A stretch of 64,000 nt of DNA from Paenibacillus_G sp049942825 (GTDB lineage: Bacteria; Bacillota; Bacilli; Paenibacillales; NBRC-103111): NCBI RefSeq assembly GCF_049942825.1, contig NZ_CP187970.1, positions 4,402,001 through 4,466,000 of the forward strand, given 5' to 3'. The position numbers and the translations under genes are program-made. Of the stretch, positions 25,440-33,707 are shown piece after piece. The notes under the pieces are model-generated. The model was not told the origin of the DNA and did not search any database. It saw nothing but the letters and a program-made list of their open reading frames with translations. The stretch's first letter is position 1; each line of letters begins with the position of its first letter.

Positions 25440-25453
25440 TGTTAACGCTTACA
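25440..25453. promoter_or_regulatory. cre (CcpA) site at the end of the AraC gene
   Basis: TGTTAACGCTTACA matches the cre consensus completely. It overlaps the stop codon of the AraC-family gene and lies 181 bp upstream of the esterase start, so it could repress the esterase or reduce readthrough from the regulator gene. Confidence 0.7.
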
Positions 25454-26366
25454 AGGATAACGCGTTCTCTTCAATCTCCTGGAAGTTCTGCCGGTACTGC
25501 CGGGGGGTGACTCCTGTCTTTTTTCGGAAGAGCGCATGGAAAAATTTCATATCCTGGTAGCCAACCTGGTTGGCGATTTGGTAGATCGGAATGTCGGTGG
25601 TCTTGAGCAGCTCGCAGCACTTCTGAATCCGCACATTCTGGAGATACTGCGTGAACGAAAACCCCGTTGATTTTTTGAACAGACGCTGAAAATGGCTGGC
25701 ACTGAGGAAGAAATAATCGGCGACATGCTGTACGGTGATGTTCTGGGTATAGTTCGATTTGATGAAATGCACGACCTCCTCCAGCATGCGCGACGGCACA
25801 GGCTCCGCCTCACTCTGCTGCTCGAAGCGCTGCAGCATGACCAGCATCTGGACCAGCAGGGCCGACAGTACGGTCTCAAAGCCGGTGCTGCGCTTCAGGT
25901 ATTCGCTATGCATGGAGCCGATCAGCGTCTGGAAGGTGTCGTACTTGTCCTGTATGTGCAGCCACGGCTCGCCGAGTTCCGCCGGATGGCAGATGGCGTG
26001 GTAGGTGCGCGAATGCTCCTGCAGCATTCCCTTCCAACGGTCGAGCACACCGCTGCGGAAGATGCAGTTGTAGATGACGAGCATCTTGTCCTGCGTCGGG
26101 GAAGACGGCCGGAACACATGCGAGGTGCCCAGGGGAATGACGAACAAGTCCCCCTGCTTCACGGGAAGGACCCGGTCCTCGATGTAGTGGTAGCCGCAGC
26201 CTTCGCCGACATAACAAATTTCGATAAAATCGTGGGTATGCTGGGACAGCGTAAACGACTCCTGCTCCCGGTTGACGAAGATGTCGAGATCTTCCTCAAA
26301 AAACATGTCTCCGCTTAAATGTCCGATTCTCCCGGTCATGATCATCACCCCAGGTAAAGTTTGCAT
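25449..26366 (-). CDS. AraC-family transcriptional regulator with cupin sensor domain
   Basis: The 305-residue protein has an N-terminal cupin sugar-sensing domain (about 15-150; FTLSQHTHDFIEICYVGEG, GDLFVIPLGTSHVF). The C-terminal AraC double helix-turn-helix spans about residues 200-298 (ITVQHVADYFFLSASHFQRL and IYQIANQVGYQDMKFFHALF). The start at ATG 26366 follows GGAAGGG. It sits alone in the centre of the locus between glycosidase operons and is the obvious candidate to bind the 22-bp-spaced CCTATA boxes, probably as an activator responding to a liberated sugar. A near-cre palindrome lies 70 bp upstream. Confidence 0.9.
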   Translation of the reverse strand: MQTLPGVMIMTGRIGHLSGDMFFEEDLDIFVNREQESFTLSQHTHDFIEICYVGEGCGYHYIEDRVLPVKQGDLFVIPLGTSHVFRPSSPTQDKMLVIYNCIFRSGVLDRWKGMLQEHSRTYHAICHPAELGEPWLHIQDKYDTFQTLIGSMHSEYLKRSTGFETVLSALLVQMLVMLQRFEQQSEAEPVPSRMLEEVVHFIKSNYTQNITVQHVADYFFLSASHFQRLFKKSTGFSFTQYLQNVRIQKCCELLKTTDIPIYQIANQVGYQDMKFFHALFRKKTGVTPRQYRQNFQEIEENALSL

Positions 26367-26685
26367 TTCGACACCCTTCCGACGATCGGATTCCCAGGCT
26401 GTATTCCGGTGGAAATGTTGTACCCCAATATGACATGTAAACGCATACATTACAATCATCAATTCCGTTTTTCGATACGCAAATCGTATTTGTTGAGTCG
26501 TCTACCGTTCTTGTGCACTGAAGAACCTGCTGTACTGCAGCCAACCTTTTCGGCCGCCGGTTAACCGATTGTCGACAGGCGGCCGAAAAGACTGTATTTT
26601 TCCGCAGAATATTGCAAAGTTCTCCCAGAGCTGTCCGTCAGCATCGTTTTTGACGATTACTGTCGGCACATTCCACCGAATTCGC
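26367..26685. other. Intergenic region upstream of the AraC gene
   Basis: It contains a near-cre palindrome (26436-26449, TGTAAACGCATACA, one mismatch from consensus), probably part of the regulator's own control region. A perfect 13-bp inverted repeat (CTTTTCGGCCGCC, 26546-26558, with its complement at 26578-26590) lies after the Asp-box protein gene. No gene is seen. Confidence 0.6.
26546..26590. terminator. Perfect 13-bp inverted repeat downstream of the Asp-box gene
   Basis: The arms CTTTTCGGCCGCC and GGCGGCCGAAAAG flank a 19-base loop that contains GTTAAC and GTCGAC. Both strands read alike. The arms end in A on the 3' side, so no U-tract follows directly. It may be a transcript 3'-end structure for the minus-strand operon ending at 26686 rather than a standard intrinsic terminator. 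Confidence 0.45.
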
Positions 26686-27750
26686 TCAGTTCTCAACCAA
26701 CCAATTTTCCGGAACACAAACATATTTAATTCCCTTGCGCAAATAGGAGAAGGCGATGTGCAGCCGGCCGTCCCCCGGCGCGATAATAGAAGGATAGGAG
26801 TAGCCGATCTCCGATTCCTTGTACTCCAGATCCGCCATCTGCACGTTGCGGGTATGGGGCCAGGTGCGGCCGTCATCCTCGGAGATGGAGAGCGTAAGCG
26901 GCGTTCGCAGCGGCTTCTTCCGGGTCTCTCCCTTTCGCTGCACCCAGCGGAACTGGTCGCGCTCCATCGTCGAGTCATTGTAGATAAGCGCGATGCGGCC
27001 GTCTGGTAACCTTGCCGCCTGCGTGGAGGAATTGTTGTTCGCGAGCGTGCTCTTGACCGGCGGGCTCCAAGTACGTCCATCGTCAACCGATTCGCTCATG
27101 TAGATGCGGTCGGCCAGCCGGCTGCGGTACAGGGCCAGCAGCGATCCGTCGCTGCGGGGAACGATGTTCATCTGCACCCGGTGGACGCTGCCCGGCACTT
27201 CCGTCTCCGTCCAGGTCCGGCCCTGGTCGGAGCTGCGGAGCACCACGCTGTAGTGGCCGTCGAGCCGGCAGTAATAAGCCGGGAGCACCCAGTCCCCGCT
27301 GCCGGTCACAACCGGCGGATGACGCAGGAAGATGCCGGGATGGTCCGCGATCACCTCAGCCGGTCCCCAGGTCTGCCCGCGGTCCTCGGAGAGCCGCCGG
27401 ACAATGCGCGAAGTTTTCTGGTTGTGGGGTTCGTTCGAGGTATGCAGCAGCCACAGCCGCCCGTCCGGCGCCTGGAACAGCACCGGGTTCTGCTCGGAGC
27501 GTTCGGGGTCCGAGGACAGCTGTTCGGGGGGGGTCCACCGGTCCGAGCCGGCGGGAAGCCTCGAGAGGACGACATTCGTGTCCGGGTTGCCTTCCCCGCT
27601 GCCCGTGAACCAGGTGCAGAGCAGATCCCCGTTATCCAGTGCAAGCAGATTGGCCGCATGGCTGTCATTCGGATGCAGGACGGGCAGGAATGCTTCCCGT
27701 ACCCTCGGATCGGTTTCATGTTGCGTAACAATTCCGTTAAATCGGGTCAT
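26686..27750 (-). CDS. Asp-box (BNR) beta-propeller, sialidase-superfamily protein
   Basis: This 354-residue protein has four Asp boxes of the form S-x-D-x-G-x-T-W (SEDRGQTW, SSDQGRTW, SVDDGRTW, SEDDGRTW), predicting the six-bladed sialidase propeller. NDSHAANLL near the N-terminus and RHPPVV could be active-site contacts, but the canonical FRIP arginine motif is not evident. GH33-type enzymes cleave sialic acid and, in some bacteria, Kdo-like acids; other members of the fold are rhamnosidases or lyases, so the substrate is open. It has no signal peptide. The start ATG 27750 overlaps the GH63/MGH1-like gene by 14 bp. A homologue with different flanks lies at 30097-31095. Confidence 0.8.
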   Translation of the reverse strand: MTRFNGIVTQHETDPRVREAFLPVLHPNDSHAANLLALDNGDLLCTWFTGSGEGNPDTNVVLSRLPAGSDRWTPPEQLSSDPERSEQNPVLFQAPDGRLWLLHTSNEPHNQKTSRIVRRLSEDRGQTWGPAEVIADHPGIFLRHPPVVTGSGDWVLPAYYCRLDGHYSVVLRSSDQGRTWTETEVPGSVHRVQMNIVPRSDGSLLALYRSRLADRIYMSESVDDGRTWSPPVKSTLANNNSSTQAARLPDGRIALIYNDSTMERDQFRWVQRKGETRKKPLRTPLTLSISEDDGRTWPHTRNVQMADLEYKESEIGYSYPSIIAPGDGRLHIAFSYLRKGIKYVCVPENWLVEN

Positions 27751-29971
27751 ATGTGCAGCACTCCCTGCTTGGTATTTGTTCCCCGCTTCCTTCGGTCCCC
27801 GGCTCCTGCCCGTTCAGGACTTCCCAGTTCAGCTTCGTCCCGGTCAATCCGGGGGCCTGGAACACGAGCCGGCCATGGGCATAGACCCGGAAGCCTTCTT
27901 CGATCTCCGGCGCCCCCGGTGTAACGGGGGTCTCTGCGGACCGGCGGTAAGTGATACGCAGCATCGTGCCGGCCGCCTTCACGCGGTCCAGGTCAAACCA
28001 GTCCAGTCCGATATCCAGCGGATCGAGCCTGATGCCTTCCCGGCCGACCGACAAGCCGGCGACGTGGGACACCACGAGGTCGATAAAATACGAATGGTTG
28101 TATTCCTGTTCATCACTCAGGGCTTCGCCGGTGGCGCTGTTGTAGTGCTCGACGAGCCCCGGACGGTTCAGGTCGCGGTACTGAAAATGCAGGAACGCAT
28201 ATTCACGGAGGTAGTGGCCGAACTCCCCGTCATAGCGGTGGCCTCTTCGCCTGCTCTCCTTCGCCAGCGCGTCCAATGTGACCGAATTCGTATACGGCCA
28301 GGTCGGACCGTCCCAGACACAGCCGTTGCGCCCCTTGACGAAGTGGCCCATCCAGCCGCCTTCCTTCGCATAAGCCGGGCAGTCGGCCGAGACGGACGGG
28401 AACGGGCAGCGCGTGCCGAACTCCTGCTCATTGAACAGATGCTCCATCAGGCCGTCATGGCGTTCATCGATGATTCGGGCCCAGGCGGGATAGAAGCCGA
28501 CGATATTTTTGACCAGCGCCTTCTCGTCGGTTTCGTGGTGCAGGTCGTAGAAGAACTGCGACTCGCCGTCCCACATTTTGTCCAGCACATCGGCCTTAAC
28601 CGCCTCCGCCTGCTCCCGGTACCGCTCCGCCTCCGGGTCGCCGAGTTCTTCGCACAACCCCGCAATGCCGAGCAGATTAAGGTAGTGGTACACGGTGCGG
28701 TCCACCCGCTTCAGCGGCGTGTACGTCGCTTTGTCCTTGGGATTCCTCGGGTAATCGTGAAAATACCAGTAGCTCGGCTGGTATTCCTTGCCCGTACGCG
28801 TATGCTTGTATTCGATCATCAGGGCGTCCCGCTCATTGCCGTACACGGTGCACCAGGCTTCGGTATTCCGCTTCAGGGCAGGCAGGAGTTCCTCCGCCGC
28901 TTTGCGGTCCGGGTGGACCAGGAACAGCTGATACACCGCCCAGCTCCCGAAGTTCGCGAAGGAATGCATCACCGTGTCCACGGTCAGACAGCTCAGCATG
29001 CCGTCCTCCCCCGGGGCCGCCATCATATTGCGGTAAGCGCCGAGCGCATAGTCCGGGTCATGGTGCCACCGGGCGTCCATTGTATGCAGGGGAACGGAGA
29101 GGTTGATGAGCTTGCTGAATTCCCAGCCCCCTTTGCCGAAGGGGGTCTTGCTCTTCTTGTGGGACCGCCCCTCGTAGAACAGCGGGTGGGCCAGGTTGCC
29201 GTACTTCGGATCGGCGAGATTGTGGCGCATCAGGAACCAGCGGTACCGCCAGGTACGGTCGAGCAGCTCGTCGCTGCTGGAGAAGCCGGGCGTTTGGTCG
29301 AACCAGGCTTCGTATTCGTTCTGCTGGGCCTCCAAGACCTCCTCTGCGGTTCGGCCGCTTTCTGCTATGGAGGCGGCGCGTTCGGAGAGCGTGCCGGGCT
29401 CATCCACCCCATCGATGCCGAAGGCCGCGGCAATGATGAAGGTCCGCGACTGACCGGGCGGCACCCTTACCCCGTCCAGCAGATCACGGTCGCTGACGGC
29501 AATCACTCCCGTAATCGTGAAGCTGTAGTGCTCGATGGCGAACGACCCGCTCAGCCGGTCTCCCTCCCGCTTCCCGAACGCCTCCCCGTAGGTATCGAGG
29601 CGGAGCACCAGCTCCTCCCCGCTGCGGTTCGTCCATGTCTGGCAGGAGACGGCACAGTCGTTCCAGGTGATAAACTTGCGCTCGGAGAACGCCAGCCGGC
29701 TCGCTTCGAATTCCATGCTCAGATGGCTCGGCCGCCAATTCGTCCGGCAGGGCTCGAAGGTTACGGCAGGACTGCTTCGCACCGCGAACAGCAGGGGAAG
29801 GTTCACCTTGTGGATAAAATCAAAGCGTCCCTCGAAACCGGGGACCGGATCCAGATAATCCGCCCACAAGCGGGCCCCCGTCGACCCGAGCAGAAGCGCT
29901 CCCGGCAGCGTACGGAGCGATTTTCTCCCGGCCTGGAGCTCATCGTCCAATCGCTTTGCTCCTGACATCAT
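27737..29971 (-). CDS. GH63/MGH1-like (alpha/alpha)6-barrel glycoside hydrolase
   Basis: The 744-residue protein has an N-terminal beta-sandwich (about 25-200) and a C-terminal alpha-toroid. The toroid carries the signature GCVWDGPTWPYTN (about residue 550) shared by GH63, mannosylglycerate hydrolase-like and trehalase-like enzymes, with acidic residues in FGKGGWEF and SDEQEYNHSYF as further active-site candidates. It lacks a signal peptide. ATG 29971 is used; a second ATG follows immediately. It leads a two-gene operon behind a perfect TATAAT and a CCTATA box. GH142-type enzymes share this fold class, so a beta-L-arabinofuranosidase role is one possibility; alpha-glucoside or alpha-mannoside hydrolysis is another. 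Confidence 0.75.
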   Translation of the reverse strand: MMSGAKRLDDELQAGRKSLRTLPGALLLGSTGARLWADYLDPVPGFEGRFDFIHKVNLPLLFAVRSSPAVTFEPCRTNWRPSHLSMEFEASRLAFSERKFITWNDCAVSCQTWTNRSGEELVLRLDTYGEAFGKREGDRLSGSFAIEHYSFTITGVIAVSDRDLLDGVRVPPGQSRTFIIAAAFGIDGVDEPGTLSERAASIAESGRTAEEVLEAQQNEYEAWFDQTPGFSSSDELLDRTWRYRWFLMRHNLADPKYGNLAHPLFYEGRSHKKSKTPFGKGGWEFSKLINLSVPLHTMDARWHHDPDYALGAYRNMMAAPGEDGMLSCLTVDTVMHSFANFGSWAVYQLFLVHPDRKAAEELLPALKRNTEAWCTVYGNERDALMIEYKHTRTGKEYQPSYWYFHDYPRNPKDKATYTPLKRVDRTVYHYLNLLGIAGLCEELGDPEAERYREQAEAVKADVLDKMWDGESQFFYDLHHETDEKALVKNIVGFYPAWARIIDERHDGLMEHLFNEQEFGTRCPFPSVSADCPAYAKEGGWMGHFVKGRNGCVWDGPTWPYTNSVTLDALAKESRRRGHRYDGEFGHYLREYAFLHFQYRDLNRPGLVEHYNSATGEALSDEQEYNHSYFIDLVVSHVAGLSVGREGIRLDPLDIGLDWFDLDRVKAAGTMLRITYRRSAETPVTPGAPEIEEGFRVYAHGRLVFQAPGLTGTKLNWEVLNGQEPGTEGSGEQIPSRECCTYDPI

Positions 29972-30016
29972 TGTTCTCTCGCCCTACTCTCTATACTGAG
30001 GTTATTATTATCATTA

Positions 30017-30087
30017 ATTATAAAAAATCCCAATGGTTGTTCCGAGGTGGTTATCGTCTCAATGTATAGGGCGATTCTGCTTACAGG
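30017..30087 (-). promoter_or_regulatory. Promoter and CCTATA box of the GH63-like/Asp-box operon
   Basis: TATAAT lies at 30022-30017, 46 bp before the start. A CCTATA box at 30070-30065 is 48 bp upstream of the -10, the same distance as the distal box of the importer promoter. It is embedded in TAAGCAGAATCGCCCTATA, which nearly equals the element upstream of the left-hand operon (11570-11589). Confidence 0.5.
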
Positions 30088-30096
30088 CGAAGCGGC

Positions 30097-31095
30097 TCAG
30101 GGGATCAGATCCGCAGACCAGTAGGCGATCCGCTCCCTCTTCCAGGTGTAGGTCACATGGACCCGGCTGCCGCTCGCGACGATTGCGGGATACGAATACT
30201 GCTTCTCCCCTTCGTCGATCACCGTCTCCCCATACCAGCTGACGCCGTTGTCCCGCGAGAGCAGAAGCACAAGGGGCGATCTCGGCCCCTTGTGCTTGCC
30301 GGGCTCCGGCCGGGTCGGATTGCAGACCAGCGCCAGCGTGCCGTCCCCCAGCTTCGCCACGTCGAGGCCGCTGTTATTATTCGGCAGGGAGGTCGCATAA
30401 GCCGGACACCAGGTGCGTCCCCCATCGGCGGAGTCGCTGCGGTAGACGGCGCCTGCCGTGCTCCGGGTGAGCATGTGCACGCAGCCCGGCTCCGACTCCC
30501 ACAGGCTCGGCTGGATGATGCCCTTGCCGAGAAACGCACTGCGGTCCGCAGGCATCGGCACGTCACCGCTTCTGGTCCACGTCCGTCCGCCGTCCAGTGA
30601 CAGATCGACGAAGGAGTCCCAGGCCGGCTCCAGGGATGCCGGTGCGGCGATGGTGCCGTCCGTCAGGCGGACCGGCTTGTTCTTGACGGGCCCCCGCCCG
30701 CCCCGGTCTCCCGGGACCAGCTCGGCTGGCCCTGACCAGCTATGTCCGTCATCTGTGGATTCCATCACGAGCGTGGACCAATGCTCGATGCGTATACCCG
30801 TTTTGTAGTAGAGAAGCAGCGTGCCGTCTTCCCTGCGGAAGAGCACCGGATTCCAATGGGGCGTGCCGGGATAGCCTGCGGCCAGGTGTGGTGCGGTCCA
30901 CCCGCCCTGGGCACCTCGGTGCGCGACCCAGATCGCCACGTCCCCGGCGCCTTCCTTCGAGCCGCCGAACCAGGAGGCGACGGCGCCGCCATCCGGCAGC
31001 AGCTCAATTGTGGACGCATGGCAGCTCGCGAAGGGCCGCTCGTCTTCGAAGATATATTCCTTGCACGGATCGGTCACGCGCAGCTGAACGGTCAT
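30097..31095 (-). CDS. Asp-box (BNR) beta-propeller, sialidase-superfamily protein
   Basis: The 332-residue protein carries four Asp boxes (STDDGHSW, SLDGGRTW, SADGGRTW, SRDNGVSW) and is a diverged homologue of the protein at 26686-27750, sharing the SYPAI and NNNSG regions. It has no signal peptide, unlike most secreted sialidases. ATG 31095 follows a strong AAGGAGG site and shares one base with the upstream stop (TAATG). It is the last gene of the GH78-GH29-GH95 operon. Enzymatic removal of an acidic keto-sugar or another terminal residue from imported oligosaccharide is plausible; the exact substrate is unknown. Confidence 0.8.
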   Translation of the reverse strand: MTVQLRVTDPCKEYIFEDERPFASCHASTIELLPDGGAVASWFGGSKEGAGDVAIWVAHRGAQGGWTAPHLAAGYPGTPHWNPVLFRREDGTLLLYYKTGIRIEHWSTLVMESTDDGHSWSGPAELVPGDRGGRGPVKNKPVRLTDGTIAAPASLEPAWDSFVDLSLDGGRTWTRSGDVPMPADRSAFLGKGIIQPSLWESEPGCVHMLTRSTAGAVYRSDSADGGRTWCPAYATSLPNNNSGLDVAKLGDGTLALVCNPTRPEPGKHKGPRSPLVLLLSRDNGVSWYGETVIDEGEKQYSYPAIVASGSRVHVTYTWKRERIAYWSADLIP

Positions 31096-33578
31096 TAGAG
31101 TTCGCCTCCTTGATATGCGGCTGAGGGACGGGATGCGGTGGAAGTTGTTGAGACTTCCGGAGGGTCAGATGCCCTTTGCTGGACCGAGGCAGTGATTTCA
31201 TACCGCCTTCCCGCCTCGGTCGGGAACCGGACGATCGTGTCCCGCTCCGCCTCCACGGTGACAAGTGCCCCGTCGTCTCCTGTAATCACGACAGGCACAC
31301 CCGCTGACAGGCGGCATGGCTGGCCTGCCCGGGAGATCAGCACCGCCCGGATCAGCTTGCCGTCCTTCCATTCCATGTCGATCTCGAAGCCTCCGCGGGC
31401 CCGCAGCCCCCGGACCCGCCCCTCCCGCCACTTCTCGGGCAGGGCCGGGAGCAGGCGTACGGTTCCCCGGTGGCTCTGCAGCAGCATCTCCAGGATGCCG
31501 GCCGTGCCCGCCAGGCTGCCGTCGATCTGGAAGATGTCCATCTTCACCTTCGGGTGGCGGTGCGCATTGGTCAGGTTCGGGTGGAGCCCCGCCAGCAGCT
31601 CGCCCAGGAATCGGTGCGCGGTCTCCGGTTCTCCGAGCCTGGCCCACAGGGAGATCATCCAGGCGCAGCTCCAGCCGGTATGCGCGCCGCCGTGCGCCAG
31701 CCGTCTCTCTAGTGCCTTCCGGCTCGCCTCGGCCAGCTCGGGCTCGCCCTCCGGCGTGATCTCCTCCAGCGGATGGAGCGCGGCCAGATGCGCCGTGTGG
31801 CGGTGCCCCGGCTCCGCTTCCCCGAAGTCCTCGGCCCATTCCTGCAGCTGGCCGTGCCTGCCTATGCGGTAAGGCGGCATCCGCCGGAGCGTCTGCTCCA
31901 GGAGCGCGCGGAACGGTGTATCCTTCTGCAGCTGCCGGCTGGCTTCCATGCACCGGCCGAAGAGATTGCGCAGCAGCGCGATGTCCATCGTGGAGGCATA
32001 GGTGACGCAGCCCTGGCTTCCGTCCGCGGTGAGAAAATGGTTCTCCGGCGAGGTGGACGGACACGTCACCAGAAAACCGTCCGGCCCTTCCACAAGCCAG
32101 TCGAGCCCGAACTGCGCCGCTTCCTTCAGCACGGGATACGCCCGGGCCAGGTACTCCTCATCCCGGCTGAAGGCGTAATGCTCCCACAAATGCTCGCACA
32201 GCCAGGCGCCGGCCATCGGCCAGAACGCCCAGCTCGGCGACCCGCCGACCGGTGTGGCGGTCCGCCACAGGTCAATATTGTGGTGGGCCGTCCAGCCCCG
32301 GCTCCGGTAGTGCACGGAAGCGGCCCGGCGGCCGGTCACACGCAGGTCGTCCACGAACCGCAGCAGAGGCTCATGGCATTCCGCCAGATTGGCGGCCTCC
32401 GCCGGCCAGTAGTTCATCTGCACGTTGATGTTCGCCGTCCAGGAGCTGCACCAGGGCGGCTGCAGCTTGTCGTTCCAGATCCCCTGCAGGTTGGCCGGCT
32501 GCGTGCCGGGCCGCGAGCTGGACAGGAGCAGATAGCGTCCATACTGGAAAAAGAGTGCCGCAAGCCCCGGATCGTCCGCGCCTTGGGCTGCGGCACGGAT
32601 CCGGGCGTCCGTCGGAAGGGCGGCCGCATCCACTCCGTAGTCCGCTCCGCTTCCGCCGAGCTCCAGGTCCACGCGCCCGTACTTCTCCGCATGCTCGCGG
32701 ATGTGCCGCTCCTTCAGCAGGCTGTAGCCCAGCCCGGCTGCCTCTCGGAGCCGTTCCGCGCACACGGCGCGGGGCTGCCCGGCGAGCGAGGCTGCTGCCG
32801 GGTCACGGTCGAAGCCGTCATAGCTTGTCGCTGCGGCAAGCAGCAGCGTAACGCCCCGGCCGGAGACCACCCGGATCCGGCCGCCGGAGGATTCGATCCG
32901 ACCCTTCTCGGCCGTGACGTGAAGGGCCGCCTCGAATGCGATGCCCCGGCCCTCCTCATACCGTGCGGGTTCATCCGAGCGCACGGTGTTCGGCAGCACC
33001 CGGACGGGGCAGCGGCCCGACAGGGCCATGCCGCTGCTTCCTGTCCGGCGGACGGCGTACTGCAGCGGACTGCCCAGCGAGATCGTCAAGTTCAGCGGCT
33101 GTTCGCTCTCGATCCGGAGCGCCAGCACCTGATCGGCCGCCGAGACGAACAGCTCCCGGGTCTGGAACGCCCCGGCCGCCCTGTACTGCGTGCGGATCAC
33201 CGCTTCATCCAGGATCAGCTCCCGGCGGTAGTCCGTGATCTCCCCTTCCTTGTCGAACTGAAGCTCGAGATCGCCCAGCGGAAGATAAGATTCGATATCC
33301 GGCCCCTGCATGTACTGCTCGATGATCTCCTCCGCCTCCGCGTGGCGTCCCTCGAAGATCAGCTTTCTTGCAGGGTCCAAATGGAGATGTGCGTCCTCCC
33401 GCACGGTATCTCTGGGCTCGCCCGACCACAGCGTATCCTCGTTCAGGGCGATTCTCTCCCGCCCGGTAGCGCCGAATACCATGGCACCGAGCCTTCCGTT
33501 GCCGGCGGGCAGCGCCTCGAACCAGTTGTCGGCCGGCTGTTCGTACCACAGGACCGATCGCTCTCTTTGGCTCCTCAT
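31095..33578 (-). CDS. GH95 alpha-L-fucosidase / alpha-L-galactosidase (second copy)
   Basis: This 827-residue GH95 enzyme starts LWYEQPADNWFEALPAGNGR after the AGGAGGACC-preceded ATG 33578; the longer frame to 33692 runs through an intergenic hairpin. Catalytic-domain motifs are NINVQMNYWPAE, TCPSTSPEN and FQIDGSLAGTAG. The other GH95 in this window has NTEMNYWP and IDGNFGGTAG, so the two probably differ in sub-site preference (fucose versus L-galactose, or a methylated form). It lacks a signal peptide. It is the fourth gene of the GH78-led operon, and a terminator-like hairpin separates it from the preceding gene. Confidence 0.92.
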   Translation of the reverse strand: MRSQRERSVLWYEQPADNWFEALPAGNGRLGAMVFGATGRERIALNEDTLWSGEPRDTVREDAHLHLDPARKLIFEGRHAEAEEIIEQYMQGPDIESYLPLGDLELQFDKEGEITDYRRELILDEAVIRTQYRAAGAFQTRELFVSAADQVLALRIESEQPLNLTISLGSPLQYAVRRTGSSGMALSGRCPVRVLPNTVRSDEPARYEEGRGIAFEAALHVTAEKGRIESSGGRIRVVSGRGVTLLLAAATSYDGFDRDPAAASLAGQPRAVCAERLREAAGLGYSLLKERHIREHAEKYGRVDLELGGSGADYGVDAAALPTDARIRAAAQGADDPGLAALFFQYGRYLLLSSSRPGTQPANLQGIWNDKLQPPWCSSWTANINVQMNYWPAEAANLAECHEPLLRFVDDLRVTGRRAASVHYRSRGWTAHHNIDLWRTATPVGGSPSWAFWPMAGAWLCEHLWEHYAFSRDEEYLARAYPVLKEAAQFGLDWLVEGPDGFLVTCPSTSPENHFLTADGSQGCVTYASTMDIALLRNLFGRCMEASRQLQKDTPFRALLEQTLRRMPPYRIGRHGQLQEWAEDFGEAEPGHRHTAHLAALHPLEEITPEGEPELAEASRKALERRLAHGGAHTGWSCAWMISLWARLGEPETAHRFLGELLAGLHPNLTNAHRHPKVKMDIFQIDGSLAGTAGILEMLLQSHRGTVRLLPALPEKWREGRVRGLRARGGFEIDMEWKDGKLIRAVLISRAGQPCRLSAGVPVVITGDDGALVTVEAERDTIVRFPTEAGRRYEITASVQQRASDPPEVSTTSTASRPSAAYQGGEL

Positions 33579-33624
33579 AGGGGTCCTCCTCTTCCTCTCA
33601 GGCTGTTGTCCATTCCTTTCCTGC

Positions 33625-33675
33625 AAAAGGGAATAGGGGGCCTCGGGACCATCCGATCCCCGATCCCCCATTCCC
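33625..33675 (-). terminator. Internal terminator/attenuator within the GH78-led operon
   Basis: On the minus strand, GGGAATGGGGG pairs with CCCCCTATTCCC (one bulged base), with inner pairing between TCGGG and CCCGA, followed by TTTT. It lies in the 129-bp gap between the 904-residue gene and the second GH95 gene, and could lower downstream expression or mark a second transcription unit. Confidence 0.6.
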
Positions 33676-33707
33676 CCGCTCCGTAGCTGCACGACTTGCC
33701 TCCTGGC

